A stretch of DNA of 64,000 bases from Saprospiraceae bacterium. GTDB lineage: Bacteria; Bacteroidota; Bacteroidia; Chitinophagales; Saprospiraceae. The notes under the pieces are model-generated. The model was not told the origin of the DNA. It did not search any database and saw only the letters and a list, made by a program, of their open reading frames with translations. The DNA is taken from contig JAJCYI010000215.1 in NCBI GenBank assembly GCA_029263015.1, positions 1 to 64,000 on the forward strand, given 5' to 3'. Below, one piece after another: positions 29,977 to 39,368 of the stretch (position 1 is the stretch's first letter; each line of letters opens with the position of its first letter). The position numbers and the translations under genes are program-made.

Positions 29977-30876
29977 TTAACTGTTGTTCGAATTATTCCT
30001 ATAAATGAGTTCATAAAAATCTCCAAACCCATGTTTTATTTTTGCATCAACATTAAAGCCGTTTTTACTTAATAATTCAGAAATATCTTTGAATGACTTT
30101 GTATTTAGGTACATATCATCATTGTGCATTTCGAATTGAATGTATTTAATATCATTTAATTGTTCATTATTAAATAAGCCGATAAGGCATGAATATTCAT
30201 GTCCCTCTGTATCGATTTTAAGTATGTCGATTGATTCTTTGCAGTGATTTTCGATAAAATTGGAAAGCGTTGTCACTTTTACAGGATAACTTTTTTTAAT
30301 AATTTCGTTTGGATTGACTCCTAATATCTTCGACTTTATTTTGAGATATTTCGAGGTTAAATTTAAATCCTCAAATGTTGACGTAGAATGAAATATATTC
30401 TCATGAAAAATTTTTTCTCCAACCATTTCGCTTATCCCAAGCTGTGATAGTTGAACATTTAGATTATTTAGATATTTAAGTTTCAGTCTTTTAAATAAAA
30501 TTGGATTAGGCTCAAAGGCGATAATCTTGCAATTTGGATTAAGTTTTTGAAAAAGATCAATTGATTGCCCAGTATTTGCCCCTACATCAATTACAAGATT
30601 GATATTATTATTAAACCTACTTTTGTAAAATTTAATTAATCGTTTGTTAAATATCAATTTCTCGTTTAATTCAATAAATTCTCTAATTAGCCGTATTCTA
30701 AGTCTTTTTAGCATATGTTTGATTTTATGATTGGAACTAACTAAAGTATTCCTCTCTTGAATTAATCGTTTTTTTATTAATCGTTGTAATTTTCTCTTTT
30801 GGGCTGGTTGCTCAGTATAGTGCCTGTCGATTTTCGTACATACTGTGCTATCTTCTAGTTTTTTTAATGAGTACAA
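29977..30876 (-). CDS. FkbM-family methyltransferase
   Basis: VIDVGANTGQSIDLFQKLNPNCKIIAFEPNP; DILKIDTEGHEYSCLIG. Confidence 0.9.
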   Translation of the reverse strand: MYSLKKLEDSTVCTKIDRHYTEQPAQKRKLQRLIKKRLIQERNTLVSSNHKIKHMLKRLRIRLIREFIELNEKLIFNKRLIKFYKSRFNNNINLVIDVGANTGQSIDLFQKLNPNCKIIAFEPNPILFKRLKLKYLNNLNVQLSQLGISEMVGEKIFHENIFHSTSTFEDLNLTSKYLKIKSKILGVNPNEIIKKSYPVKVTTLSNFIENHCKESIDILKIDTEGHEYSCLIGLFNNEQLNDIKYIQFEMHNDDMYLNTKSFKDISELLSKNGFNVDAKIKHGFGDFYELIYRNNSNNS

Positions 30877-30893
30877 TGCTTGATAGTTTTACT

Positions 30894-32195
30894 CTATTTT
30901 GATTCATAAATTTCTGGGACATTCCCTTTGAAGAAAACTTCTACGAGCGAAATTTTACTTACTTTTAAATAAGATCTTGGAATGGAAAAACCCAAGAAAA
31001 GAATCAGTATAATATACTTTATAGCCAAAGCAAATTTCACATTATATTCACCAATCCTTTTGACGAGGACATTTAGAAATAAAAGTGTCGATAGAGAAAA
31101 GAAGAAAACAAAATACATTAGAAAATATGGGTGTACATAAGAGCCATTCTTTAAAATGAACGCTGCAGGCACTCCCCAAGAAAAGAAACAGCATACGTGC
31201 AACCTTAAGTCGGTGAAATATTTGTTTTTTAAAAATTGAATGATCAAGGTAACTAAGCCAAATGAACCCAATACAAATAGAATGGGTGAATAATTACTTA
31301 AAGACCTTGTGATTAACCGACTTAACCAAAGCTTGATCGGTATCATTCCTGTTTGTTCGATTTCGCCACCCAAATCTTTTGTCCCACTGATGCGTTCTGC
31401 AACACGTTCGGAAAGTTTTTCTATAAATCCAGGTAAAGTGGCTATGTGGTATAGAAGGACTGTCAAAATCGTAAATGTTAATACCAAAGACAGCTCTATA
31501 AATAATTTTTTTGTCAGTCCCTTTTTTCTGCTTGGGAGGCCAAAAACAACAATGAAAAAAGATGGAATAAGACTCAATGTAAAATAAGAACTCCATATGC
31601 ATATACCGAAACAAAAAGCAAATAGGTACAGCCATTTTCGGATATTTGTAGTTACATATTGAACCAGAGCCATATATGTAAAAAGAGAGAAACTCAACAT
31701 AAATGGATTGATATTCATGTCGTTGTAAAAATAGCTGGTCAAAACAAATGGGGAGATGGATAAGAGCATGAAAAGAGGACGTTCCTTTTCATCCAGAAAG
31801 TTCTTTGCAAATAAATAAAATGCCCATAACAAAAAGATACCTGAAAAGATAAAAAATATGGACGAGCCTTTTAGACTGTTCTTGAATAAAGGTGTTATTA
31901 GAGAAGTTAATAATGGAATTAATGGGGGGCAGGAAACATAAACTGTATATTCCCCTTTTAAATCAAATGCGACGCCACCCACTTTGACTCCTTTTTGGTT
32001 GTAAATTGATTTATTTGGTTGTTCTGGATAGACATTTAACCCTTTTGTAAAAGCAATACCTTTCTCTGCGTGAGTTTCTGAAATTAATAGTATTTGTAAT
32101 TCCTTAATAGATATTTCAGTATCTTGAACTTTAACAAATGCGAGTAAAATGTAGGCAATAAAGACAAATAAGGTTGCAGCTTGAAATTTATTCAT
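30894..32195 (-). CDS. Multi-pass membrane protein, possible GT39/PMT-like glycosyltransferase
   Basis: Many hydrophobic helices; located next to a dolichol-P-Man synthase-like GT2. Confidence 0.5.
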   Translation of the reverse strand: MNKFQAATLFVFIAYILLAFVKVQDTEISIKELQILLISETHAEKGIAFTKGLNVYPEQPNKSIYNQKGVKVGGVAFDLKGEYTVYVSCPPLIPLLTSLITPLFKNSLKGSSIFFIFSGIFLLWAFYLFAKNFLDEKERPLFMLLSISPFVLTSYFYNDMNINPFMLSFSLFTYMALVQYVTTNIRKWLYLFAFCFGICIWSSYFTLSLIPSFFIVVFGLPSRKKGLTKKLFIELSLVLTFTILTVLLYHIATLPGFIEKLSERVAERISGTKDLGGEIEQTGMIPIKLWLSRLITRSLSNYSPILFVLGSFGLVTLIIQFLKNKYFTDLRLHVCCFFSWGVPAAFILKNGSYVHPYFLMYFVFFFSLSTLLFLNVLVKRIGEYNVKFALAIKYIILILFLGFSIPRSYLKVSKISLVEVFFKGNVPEIYESK

Positions 32196-32240
32196 AGTTG
32201 GCTAATTCTTGATTCTAATATTTAATTTCAAATAGATATT

Positions 32241-32978
32241 TCACCATTTTTTCTTGAAATCGCCTTTAGAAAAAAATTTTTCAATTAGGCAATAAAGCAT
32301 AATAAAAAAATATCGACTACCCATTTCACGAATTTTTAAGTTTGACACACCATGTTTTCGGTTCTTCCAAGAATTGGGCACTACTTTATAGGAGTATCCC
32401 CTGATAATTGCTTTTAATGAAAGCTCAATCGTCAAATTAAAATGAGGGGAAAGAAATGGTTTTAAGCCTTCAATGGTTTTTTTCCGATACAATTTGAAAG
32501 CATTAGTAGTGTCATTATATTTGATACCAAAAACTATCTTAATTAAATTGTTTGCAAAACGATTCAATATTTTCTTAGCAAAAGGGTAATCTATAGTGTT
32601 GCCACCAGATATAAACCTGCTTCCAAATACACAATCGTAATCTCCTTCCATCATCGTTGCATAAAATTTTACCAAATCATAAGGTGAATCCGATAAATCC
32701 GCCATCATAATAGCCACACAATCACCCGAGAAATTTTCAAGCCCCTTTCTTACGGCAAAGCCAAAACCGTTAGGACCTTCATTGGTAATGAATCGAAGTG
32801 TATCATATTTTTTGGAAAGATTTTCTAAAACGGAAAGTGTGTTGTCCGAAGAATTGTCGTTAACGACAAGAATCTCGTTATCGATTTTTATTTTCTCTAG
32901 AACCTCATAAATAGCATGGATGGTTTCGGGAATGGATTCTGCCTCATTGTATGCAGGTATAACTACACTGAGTTTCAT
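32241..32978 (-). CDS. Glycosyltransferase family 2 (polyprenyl-phosphate sugar synthase-like)
   Basis: [46 protein letters not shown]. Confidence 0.92.
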   Translation of the reverse strand: MKLSVVIPAYNEAESIPETIHAIYEVLEKIKIDNEILVVNDNSSDNTLSVLENLSKKYDTLRFITNEGPNGFGFAVRKGLENFSGDCVAIMMADLSDSPYDLVKFYATMMEGDYDCVFGSRFISGGNTIDYPFAKKILNRFANNLIKIVFGIKYNDTTNAFKLYRKKTIEGLKPFLSPHFNLTIELSLKAIIRGYSYKVVPNSWKNRKHGVSNLKIREMGSRYFFIMLYCLIEKFFSKGDFKKKW

Positions 32979-34096
32979 AAAACCGGTTTTTCCAATTTAC
33001 TTTCTGGGAAATTACCGGACAATTCAAATTCAGAAGAAGCCCTGGTGGACAGACTAGAATAGATTTGTTCAAGTATTTCTTCCAGACTGTATTTCCATGA
33101 CCATTGTGGATAATGGTTCTTAAATTTAGTAGTATCGCTGATCCACCAGATATGATCTCCAACCCTGTTTTGTTCTGAATAGGCAATGTTCATTTTTTTA
33201 CCGGTGATTTTTTCACAAAGGGATATTGCTTCCAACATGGAACAGTTTGAAAAACGACCGCCTCCGGCATTATATACTTCCCCAAAACGTGGGTTTTGGT
33301 AAAAATGCCAGAACATGTTTACTAAGTCCCAACTATGTATATTGTCTCTGACCTGTTTGCCTTTATACCCAAATATTGTATACTGATTACCCGTGATGGC
33401 GCATTTCATCAGGTAGGATAAAAACCCGTGGAGTTCTGCACCTGAATGGTTAGGACCGGTGAGACAGCCACCACGGAAAATGCCAACTTTCATCCCAAAA
33501 TATTTGCCGTATTCCTGGGCCATAATATCAGCACTGACTTTAGAGGCGCCAAATATGGAATGTTTACTGTTGTCAATGCTCATGGACTCATCAATCCCAT
33601 TTTGATAATAGGGGTGGCTTTGATCAATTTCCCACCTTGTATCCAATTCAATTAATGGCAGATTATTGGGCGTATCGCCATAGACTTTATTGGTGGAGGT
33701 CAAAATAAATACTGCATCGGGACAATGTAGGCGGGTAAGCTCCAGCATGTTCATTGTTCCAACAGCATTTACTGAAAAATCAGTGAGTGGTTCTTTTGCT
33801 GCCCAATCATGGCTTGGTTGGGCTGCCGTATGAACGATGATTTTGATGTCCTTGCCATACAGCTGAAATATTCTTTCTAATTCCTTGTAATTTCGGATGT
33901 CAAGGCTACAGTGTTCATAATTTGACAAGTTTTCGCTCAACCACTGTTTATTCCATTCCACAGAAGCTTTTTCTCCAAAAAAATAAGCACGCATATTGTT
34001 GTCAATACCAACAACTTTGTCAAATTTTGGAGAAAGAAACTTGACGGATTCGCTGCCTATAAGCCCTGCTGAGCCGGTTAAAAGTGCAATTTCCAT
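32975..34096 (-). CDS. NAD-dependent epimerase/dehydratase (CDP-tyvelose epimerase-like)
   Basis: [53 protein letters not shown]. Confidence 0.88.
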   Translation of the reverse strand: MEIALLTGSAGLIGSESVKFLSPKFDKVVGIDNNMRAYFFGEKASVEWNKQWLSENLSNYEHCSLDIRNYKELERIFQLYGKDIKIIVHTAAQPSHDWAAKEPLTDFSVNAVGTMNMLELTRLHCPDAVFILTSTNKVYGDTPNNLPLIELDTRWEIDQSHPYYQNGIDESMSIDNSKHSIFGASKVSADIMAQEYGKYFGMKVGIFRGGCLTGPNHSGAELHGFLSYLMKCAITGNQYTIFGYKGKQVRDNIHSWDLVNMFWHFYQNPRFGEVYNAGGGRFSNCSMLEAISLCEKITGKKMNIAYSEQNRVGDHIWWISDTTKFKNHYPQWSWKYSLEEILEQIYSSLSTRASSEFELSGNFPESKLEKPVL

Positions 34097-34117
34097 AGTT
34101 GAATTATATAATTTTGG

Positions 34118-35194
34118 TTAACCATTTATATCAAAGATTGGCTTTAATATTTTTTCGTTTTTCTTCATCCACTCAAATATGTCCTCTACTATCCTTGGCA
34201 TCGAAGATTTAGGTTGCCAACCTGTCGTTGACTTTATTTTCGTATTGTCTGTAAGATAATATGGAACATCGGCATATCGGTTTTCAAGGACAGGTTTTAT
34301 GGGGATTTTATTACCTGTAACTTCTTGGCACAATAGCGTCAACTCTTTAAGGGAAGTATTTGCCTTCCTCCCACCACCTACGTTGAAAGTCTGACCATTG
34401 ATCTGGTCCATATTGTGCATTTGCAGGTCTATCAATTCAAAAAGGTCGTTTATGTGTAAAACGTCTCTAACCTGTTTTCCTAATCCTCCGTAACCAATAT
34501 ATGACAGTTGCTTTTTCCAAAAATGTCGAGCCATCCAGAGAACAATGACGCCCTGATCTACTTTCCCCATCTGGAGAGGCCCTGAAATAACGCCACAACG
34601 ATTGATCACCATTTTTATATCAAACAAGTTATGGTATTCTTGCAACATCAGCTCAGACATGAGTTTAGTTGCACCATAAGCTGACCGAGCCCCTTCCAAG
34701 GGGAATTCTTCAGAAACTCCTTCCCAGCTAAAACCATTAGGTTGAGGATCGCTGGAAACCTCAAAGCGATTTTCGTTTTGTAAAAGTTGAATTTTATTCA
34801 AATGTCCTATTGGATATACTCGGCTGGTGGAGAGAAAAATAAACTCAGCTGAATATTCAGCAGCTAATTGGAGGCAATTTATGGTTCCAACTAAATTGGT
34901 GTTGATTAAGTAGTCCATTGAGCCATTCGAACCACTCAATACGGAAGGTTCAGCCGCTGCATCAATAAGCAGGTCAAATGCTCCAACTTGCTGCAAGTCT
35001 TCTTTGTTTCGAATGTCACCATGAATAAAAACTACCTTATGTTTAGCAAGATTGGACAAATTTAATTCGGAACCTCTTCGTTTCAGGTTGTCCAATGCAA
35101 TTATACTATAGTCGGGATATTTTTCTGCCAACTTGATGGCAATATTAGAACCAACAAAACCACATCCACCGGTAATAAGTATTCTTTTAGCCAT
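34118..35194 (-). CDS. NAD-dependent epimerase/dehydratase
   Basis: RILITGGCGFVGSNIAIKLAEK; FLSTSRVYP; SAYGATKLMSELMLQEY. Confidence 0.9.
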   Translation of the reverse strand: MAKRILITGGCGFVGSNIAIKLAEKYPDYSIIALDNLKRRGSELNLSNLAKHKVVFIHGDIRNKEDLQQVGAFDLLIDAAAEPSVLSGSNGSMDYLINTNLVGTINCLQLAAEYSAEFIFLSTSRVYPIGHLNKIQLLQNENRFEVSSDPQPNGFSWEGVSEEFPLEGARSAYGATKLMSELMLQEYHNLFDIKMVINRCGVISGPLQMGKVDQGVIVLWMARHFWKKQLSYIGYGGLGKQVRDVLHINDLFELIDLQMHNMDQINGQTFNVGGGRKANTSLKELTLLCQEVTGNKIPIKPVLENRYADVPYYLTDNTKIKSTTGWQPKSSMPRIVEDIFEWMKKNEKILKPIFDING

Positions 35195-35303
35195 TTATTT
35201 CAAAATTTTAAAAACATCCCTCTTCATTGATAATTTCATTAGCTGAGAATTACAATAATGTTTCTGATAAATTAAGATCATTGAACAGTTGCCTATATTT
35301 CAT

Positions 35304-36269
35304 CTAATAGGATTTATTTTTTCGATACTTTTTTAATTTATCCCTTTTGCCAAGTATAAAATCTGTAGCTAAAATGCGATATAATCCAGGGCTAATCATT
35401 AATCTTTTATTTTTAGAGGTTGCCATAACAAGATGTTTTATTGCTTTAAATCGCTGCTTTTTTTCTATTGATTCCAGCATACTTAAAAAATGATAATCTG
35501 CTATGTTGGATTTTAGAATTTTATTTTTTTGGGCAGGGGTTAAAAATTCGAAAAATGGATGTTTGAATGAGGTATTAATTATTTGCTCCCATTCAATTTT
35601 AAAGTGTGAAGCATTTTCAAAACTCTTTGTTCCAGTGCACATTCGAAAATTAGCCAGAAAAACCCCATTTAAATAATGTATGTTAAATCCATTCATTCCT
35701 GCACGAAGCCACAATTCCTGATCCATTACATAATGATATTGCTCATTCACTCCCTTCAATTTGTTTAACACCTTCCTCCGCATGAAAACGGTCGGCTGTT
35801 TTACCATATTACTGGTCAATAATTTTACAACATCGAACGGCTCTGAAATAGATACCCCTATTTTATCACTTTTTTCATTAAGTATATTCAAATCGCTACA
35901 CACCATATCTGCCTTCTCATTTTCGAGCAAATATTTTACTGCTGTTCTGATTGCTCCTGGTTCATACGTATCGTCGGCATTAAGCCATCCAATTATTTCT
36001 CCTTTAGCTTTTTGGAATCCTTTGTTCAAAGCATGAGATTGACCACGGTCCTTTTCAGAAACCCAGATAATATTGGGGTAAAGTTTTAATAGATTAACTG
36101 TCCCGTCATCGGAGCCACCATCCATTACCAAATGCTCCACATTTGGATAATCCTGGAGAGCGATACTTTCAATGGTTTCTTTTAAATAAGGCATGGCATT
36201 GAAAGAAGGAGTAATGATGGATACTAATGGTAAACTGTTGTTGTTAATTGAATTGTCTGACATTTTCAA
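35304..36269 (-). CDS. Glycosyltransferase family 2
   Basis: PLVSIITPSFNAMPYLKETIESIALQDYPNVEHLVMDGGSDDGT; GWLNADD. Confidence 0.93.
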   Translation of the reverse strand: MKMSDNSINNNSLPLVSIITPSFNAMPYLKETIESIALQDYPNVEHLVMDGGSDDGTVNLLKLYPNIIWVSEKDRGQSHALNKGFQKAKGEIIGWLNADDTYEPGAIRTAVKYLLENEKADMVCSDLNILNEKSDKIGVSISEPFDVVKLLTSNMVKQPTVFMRRKVLNKLKGVNEQYHYVMDQELWLRAGMNGFNIHYLNGVFLANFRMCTGTKSFENASHFKIEWEQIINTSFKHPFFEFLTPAQKNKILKSNIADYHFLSMLESIEKKQRFKAIKHLVMATSKNKRLMISPGLYRILATDFILGKRDKLKKYRKNKSY

Positions 36270-36292
36270 TGATGGAGAAATATATAATGAAG

Positions 36293-37441
36293 TTAATTTC
36301 GGATAATATCAATAGCTTCTTTGCATATGGATAAAAAAGTTTGCGCAAAAACTTTAGTTCTTTCAGGGAGGGCCTCCCTGGCTACTGCTTCCATTTCCAG
36401 ATCTGGTCCTGAAGGTATTTTATTCCAGGCCGTTTCCAATTTCTTGGCAAGGTCGTTTGGGTCGTGTGGATCAAAATATGAAGATTGAGGAGGATTTTGT
36501 TCGAGGTGAACGCCTAAGTTGGACAACAACATTCTTTTGCCAACTGACTTGCATTCCTCGACAATGGTACTCCAGCCCTCAAATAGAGAAGGGTTCAAAA
36601 CAAATTTGCTCTGGCGGATTAAATGATAAACATGATCATGAGGAATCAATCCCAAAAGTGCGACTTGATCCCGAATGCCCCATTCACTTATCTTTTGGAG
36701 GATATTGGCGAGGTACATTGGGTTTCTTACATCAACCGGATTTCCAGTCATAACAACGAATGGCCGAATCCCTTTTTCTTTCAATATCTTCATCGCCCTG
36801 AAAACGACAAGATGGTTTTTATGGGCCCAAAATTGATTTGGCAGATAAATAAAACCTTCAGGGAGATTATAGGTTGAAAGAACTGATTTAGGGTCAATAT
36901 CATATAAACCTTTTGGTGCGTGAGCAACAAAACGCATTACTCTGGTTTTATGCACATATGCCGAGGCAAATTCCTTAAAATCGTTTTGTGCGTCTTCACT
37001 GCTTACCACAACCAATGGTACATTTTCAAAATACTTTGGTAATTTTTTATTGTATCCTTCCACCACCTGTTTACTAAACATATGAGGAAGATGCATGAAT
37101 TGAAAATCAGGAATCCAATATATACTTGCCGTATTTTTACCGGCTGATAAATAGGAAGGAAAAAAGATATCTATGTTTTCATTTCTTAAAGATCTTTGAA
37201 TTTGAATATCGGTTTTTAATATGCGCTTTGAGACAGCATTAATTTTTTTCTGAACAAGATTTCCAGCAGCCAATTTGTTGATAACCTTATTCTCCTGTTT
37301 ACCGTTTTTATCACTGTCGCTGACCAATTGGAATAACTCAATCTCAGGAGCAAATAATTTAAGAGCTTTGGAAAGATTCCTCCTATAAGTAACACCACCC
37401 GTCCAATTGGCCCCACCTAATTCATTTAATGCTATCCGCAT
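36293..37441 (-). CDS. Glycosyltransferase family 4
   Basis: FVLNPSLFEGWSTIVEECKSVGKRMLLSNLGVHLEQ. Confidence 0.88.
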   Translation of the reverse strand: MRIALNELGGANWTGGVTYRRNLSKALKLFAPEIELFQLVSDSDKNGKQENKVINKLAAGNLVQKKINAVSKRILKTDIQIQRSLRNENIDIFFPSYLSAGKNTASIYWIPDFQFMHLPHMFSKQVVEGYNKKLPKYFENVPLVVVSSEDAQNDFKEFASAYVHKTRVMRFVAHAPKGLYDIDPKSVLSTYNLPEGFIYLPNQFWAHKNHLVVFRAMKILKEKGIRPFVVMTGNPVDVRNPMYLANILQKISEWGIRDQVALLGLIPHDHVYHLIRQSKFVLNPSLFEGWSTIVEECKSVGKRMLLSNLGVHLEQNPPQSSYFDPHDPNDLAKKLETAWNKIPSGPDLEMEAVAREALPERTKVFAQTFLSICKEAIDIIRN

Positions 37442-37452
37442 AGGATGTATAG

Positions 37453-38220
37453 TTATTTAAGTTTGATTTTTGTGTTTCCAAATAATCGAGCTTCTCTAAG
37501 TAAAGTTTTGGAAATATCTTCTAAATTTAATTGAAGCAGATCATCTTTCGAGCAGGGACCTACGAAACAAAGCTCCAAGACTGAATTAAATTTAGCTTTG
37601 TCCAATCCCAGTATGGTTTGAAAAACATAGCTAGTAGTTAGTCGATAGTCAATTATTGCATAAATGCTATTTGTGGTATTTTTTATAATGTGGATTAGGT
37701 CAAAATCAAATACAAAAGCATCGTCGGAAGGAGCGTGGTGATGTGGGCCATCCACAAAAATAAAATCATAGGGTAAATCCGGAACGTCTTGGTAACGCAC
37801 CCCTCTAAACAATTCAAATGTATCTTCTATTCGTGGACTTAAAACAAAATTTACATATTTGGAGAGAAAATCTGGTTGTAAACTTGTAGCCATATTAAGG
37901 TATTTTTCCAATTCTTCCATTGCTGTAATCTTACCAGGAAACCCTTCTTTTTCATTTTCCATCAAGGCGTAAGACATAACCAGGGTAGAAACTCCGGGGC
38001 CCAATTCAAGGATGTCTTTAGGTTTCCTTTCTCTCACCGTTTTATACAATATCCATAAATCACTCCATGAACAACCTGTTGATTTGGATTTGGCTTGATA
38101 ATTCTTTAATTCGCTCCATAGTCCTTTATTTGCCTTTAAAGAGTTGATCGCAATTCTTCTTGCAATTCTTCTTGCAATTTTTAATAACTTCAATTTTATA
38201 GAGTAAATAAAATTCAACAT
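37453..38220 (-). CDS. Class I SAM-dependent methyltransferase-like protein
   Basis: DILELGPGVSTLVMSYAL; DFIFVDGPHHH. Confidence 0.65.
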   Translation of the reverse strand: MLNFIYSIKLKLLKIARRIARRIAINSLKANKGLWSELKNYQAKSKSTGCSWSDLWILYKTVRERKPKDILELGPGVSTLVMSYALMENEKEGFPGKITAMEELEKYLNMATSLQPDFLSKYVNFVLSPRIEDTFELFRGVRYQDVPDLPYDFIFVDGPHHHAPSDDAFVFDFDLIHIIKNTTNSIYAIIDYRLTTSYVFQTILGLDKAKFNSVLELCFVGPCSKDDLLQLNLEDISKTLLREARLFGNTKIKLK

Positions 38221-38241
38221 TCAGGGTAGGTTTATCAAAAA

Positions 38242-39183
38242 TTAAAGAAGAATTGCTTTACATTCTTTTTGCCATATTTCATCCAGCGCTTGCCTCAAAT
38301 TCCTTTTAGGTTGCCAGCCGCACTTTTCATGAATGTGAGAAATATCTGCCAACTGGTTTGGTCGATCGTATTTTCTCCTTCTTTCCGGAACCGATTCAAT
38401 TTTAACATATTCTTTTATAACTTCTGCACATAGCTCTACCAATTCGCCAACTGAGTATTCTTTGCCAGAACCTACATTGAAAGTCCCCATAGGATGTTCC
38501 ATTGACATATTTCCCAAACTGTAAAGTGCGCCTGCAATATCCTCCACATGAATATAATCCCTTTTGGGATAAAGATTGCCCAGTTGAATGTGGCGGCTGC
38601 CGTTGACCAATTGCTCCATAATGGCCGGGATGAGATGCGGATTCGTTTCCCTTCTACCAACGGCATTAAAAAGTCGGGCTACAATTGCCTGGCTGAACCC
38701 TTTTCTGGCGTGATATTCTATCAGCCCTTCTCCCGTCAGTTTGGTTAGTCCATAAATATCTTTGGTGGAAATGTTGCTATCCTCACTTAATGCAGTGGTT
38801 ATTTCGGGATCATAGATAGCTCCGGTTGAAGCAAATATCACCCGATCAACTTTATTTTTGCAGGCAGACAGTACACTTTGTGTCCCTTCTATATTGATCC
38901 GGATCGCGTGAGCAGGATCTTTTTCACAAGCGGGGATAAAATGGATAGCAGCCAGATGAAATACATTGTCCGGTTTACAATCATCGATTACCGAGGTGAG
39001 CAATTCGGTGTCAAGAATATCTCCTTCGACAATGTTTAGGTTTGGGTGCTCAGGTAAAAAGTCACGATTTCCTGTTGAAAAGTTGTCATAGACCCAGACT
39101 CTTCCTCCATTTTCTAAGTAGAGGTCAACTAAGTGTGAACCAATGAACCCGGCGCCACCAATAATAATTGTTTTGGAATTCAT
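38242..39183 (-). CDS. NAD-dependent epimerase (UDP-glucose 4-epimerase-like)
   Basis: TIIIGGAGFIGSHLVDLYL; FASTGAIY; DIYGLTKLTGEGL. Confidence 0.92.
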   Translation of the reverse strand: MNSKTIIIGGAGFIGSHLVDLYLENGGRVWVYDNFSTGNRDFLPEHPNLNIVEGDILDTELLTSVIDDCKPDNVFHLAAIHFIPACEKDPAHAIRINIEGTQSVLSACKNKVDRVIFASTGAIYDPEITTALSEDSNISTKDIYGLTKLTGEGLIEYHARKGFSQAIVARLFNAVGRRETNPHLIPAIMEQLVNGSRHIQLGNLYPKRDYIHVEDIAGALYSLGNMSMEHPMGTFNVGSGKEYSVGELVELCAEVIKEYVKIESVPERRRKYDRPNQLADISHIHEKCGWQPKRNLRQALDEIWQKECKAILL

Positions 39184-39202
39184 TTGTAGGATAATTAATA
39201 GT

Positions 39203-39364
39203 TAAGTAGTCGAGTCCAAATAATTTCCGTTTTTCTCGGCTTCTTTTCTCGAATTGCTGCGTTAAAAAAAGTTTGCGTAGCACCACTATGTTCACTTTTT
39301 TTGCCTTGCACTTCAATAAAATAAACTCGATAAAAGCTGGAAATTATTTAAACTCGACTACTTA
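39203..39364. repeat. ~162-bp MITE-like element with ~25-bp terminal inverted repeats
   Basis: taagtagtcgagtccaaataatttcc ... ggaaattatttaaactcgactactta (2 mismatches); internal inverted arms gaattgctgcgttaaaaaaagt / actttttttgccttgcacttc. Confidence 0.85.
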
Positions 39365-39368
39365 TTAA

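Noticed and set aside
38150-38182. 12-bp tandem repeat gcaattcttctt in the methyltransferase N-terminus
   Set aside because: Two and a half units encoding IARRIARRIA; small in-frame expansion without further support
39125-39316. 63-aa minus-strand ORF across the 162-bp repeat
   Set aside because: Sequence is explained by the hairpin element and the adjacent epimerase; not a plausible protein
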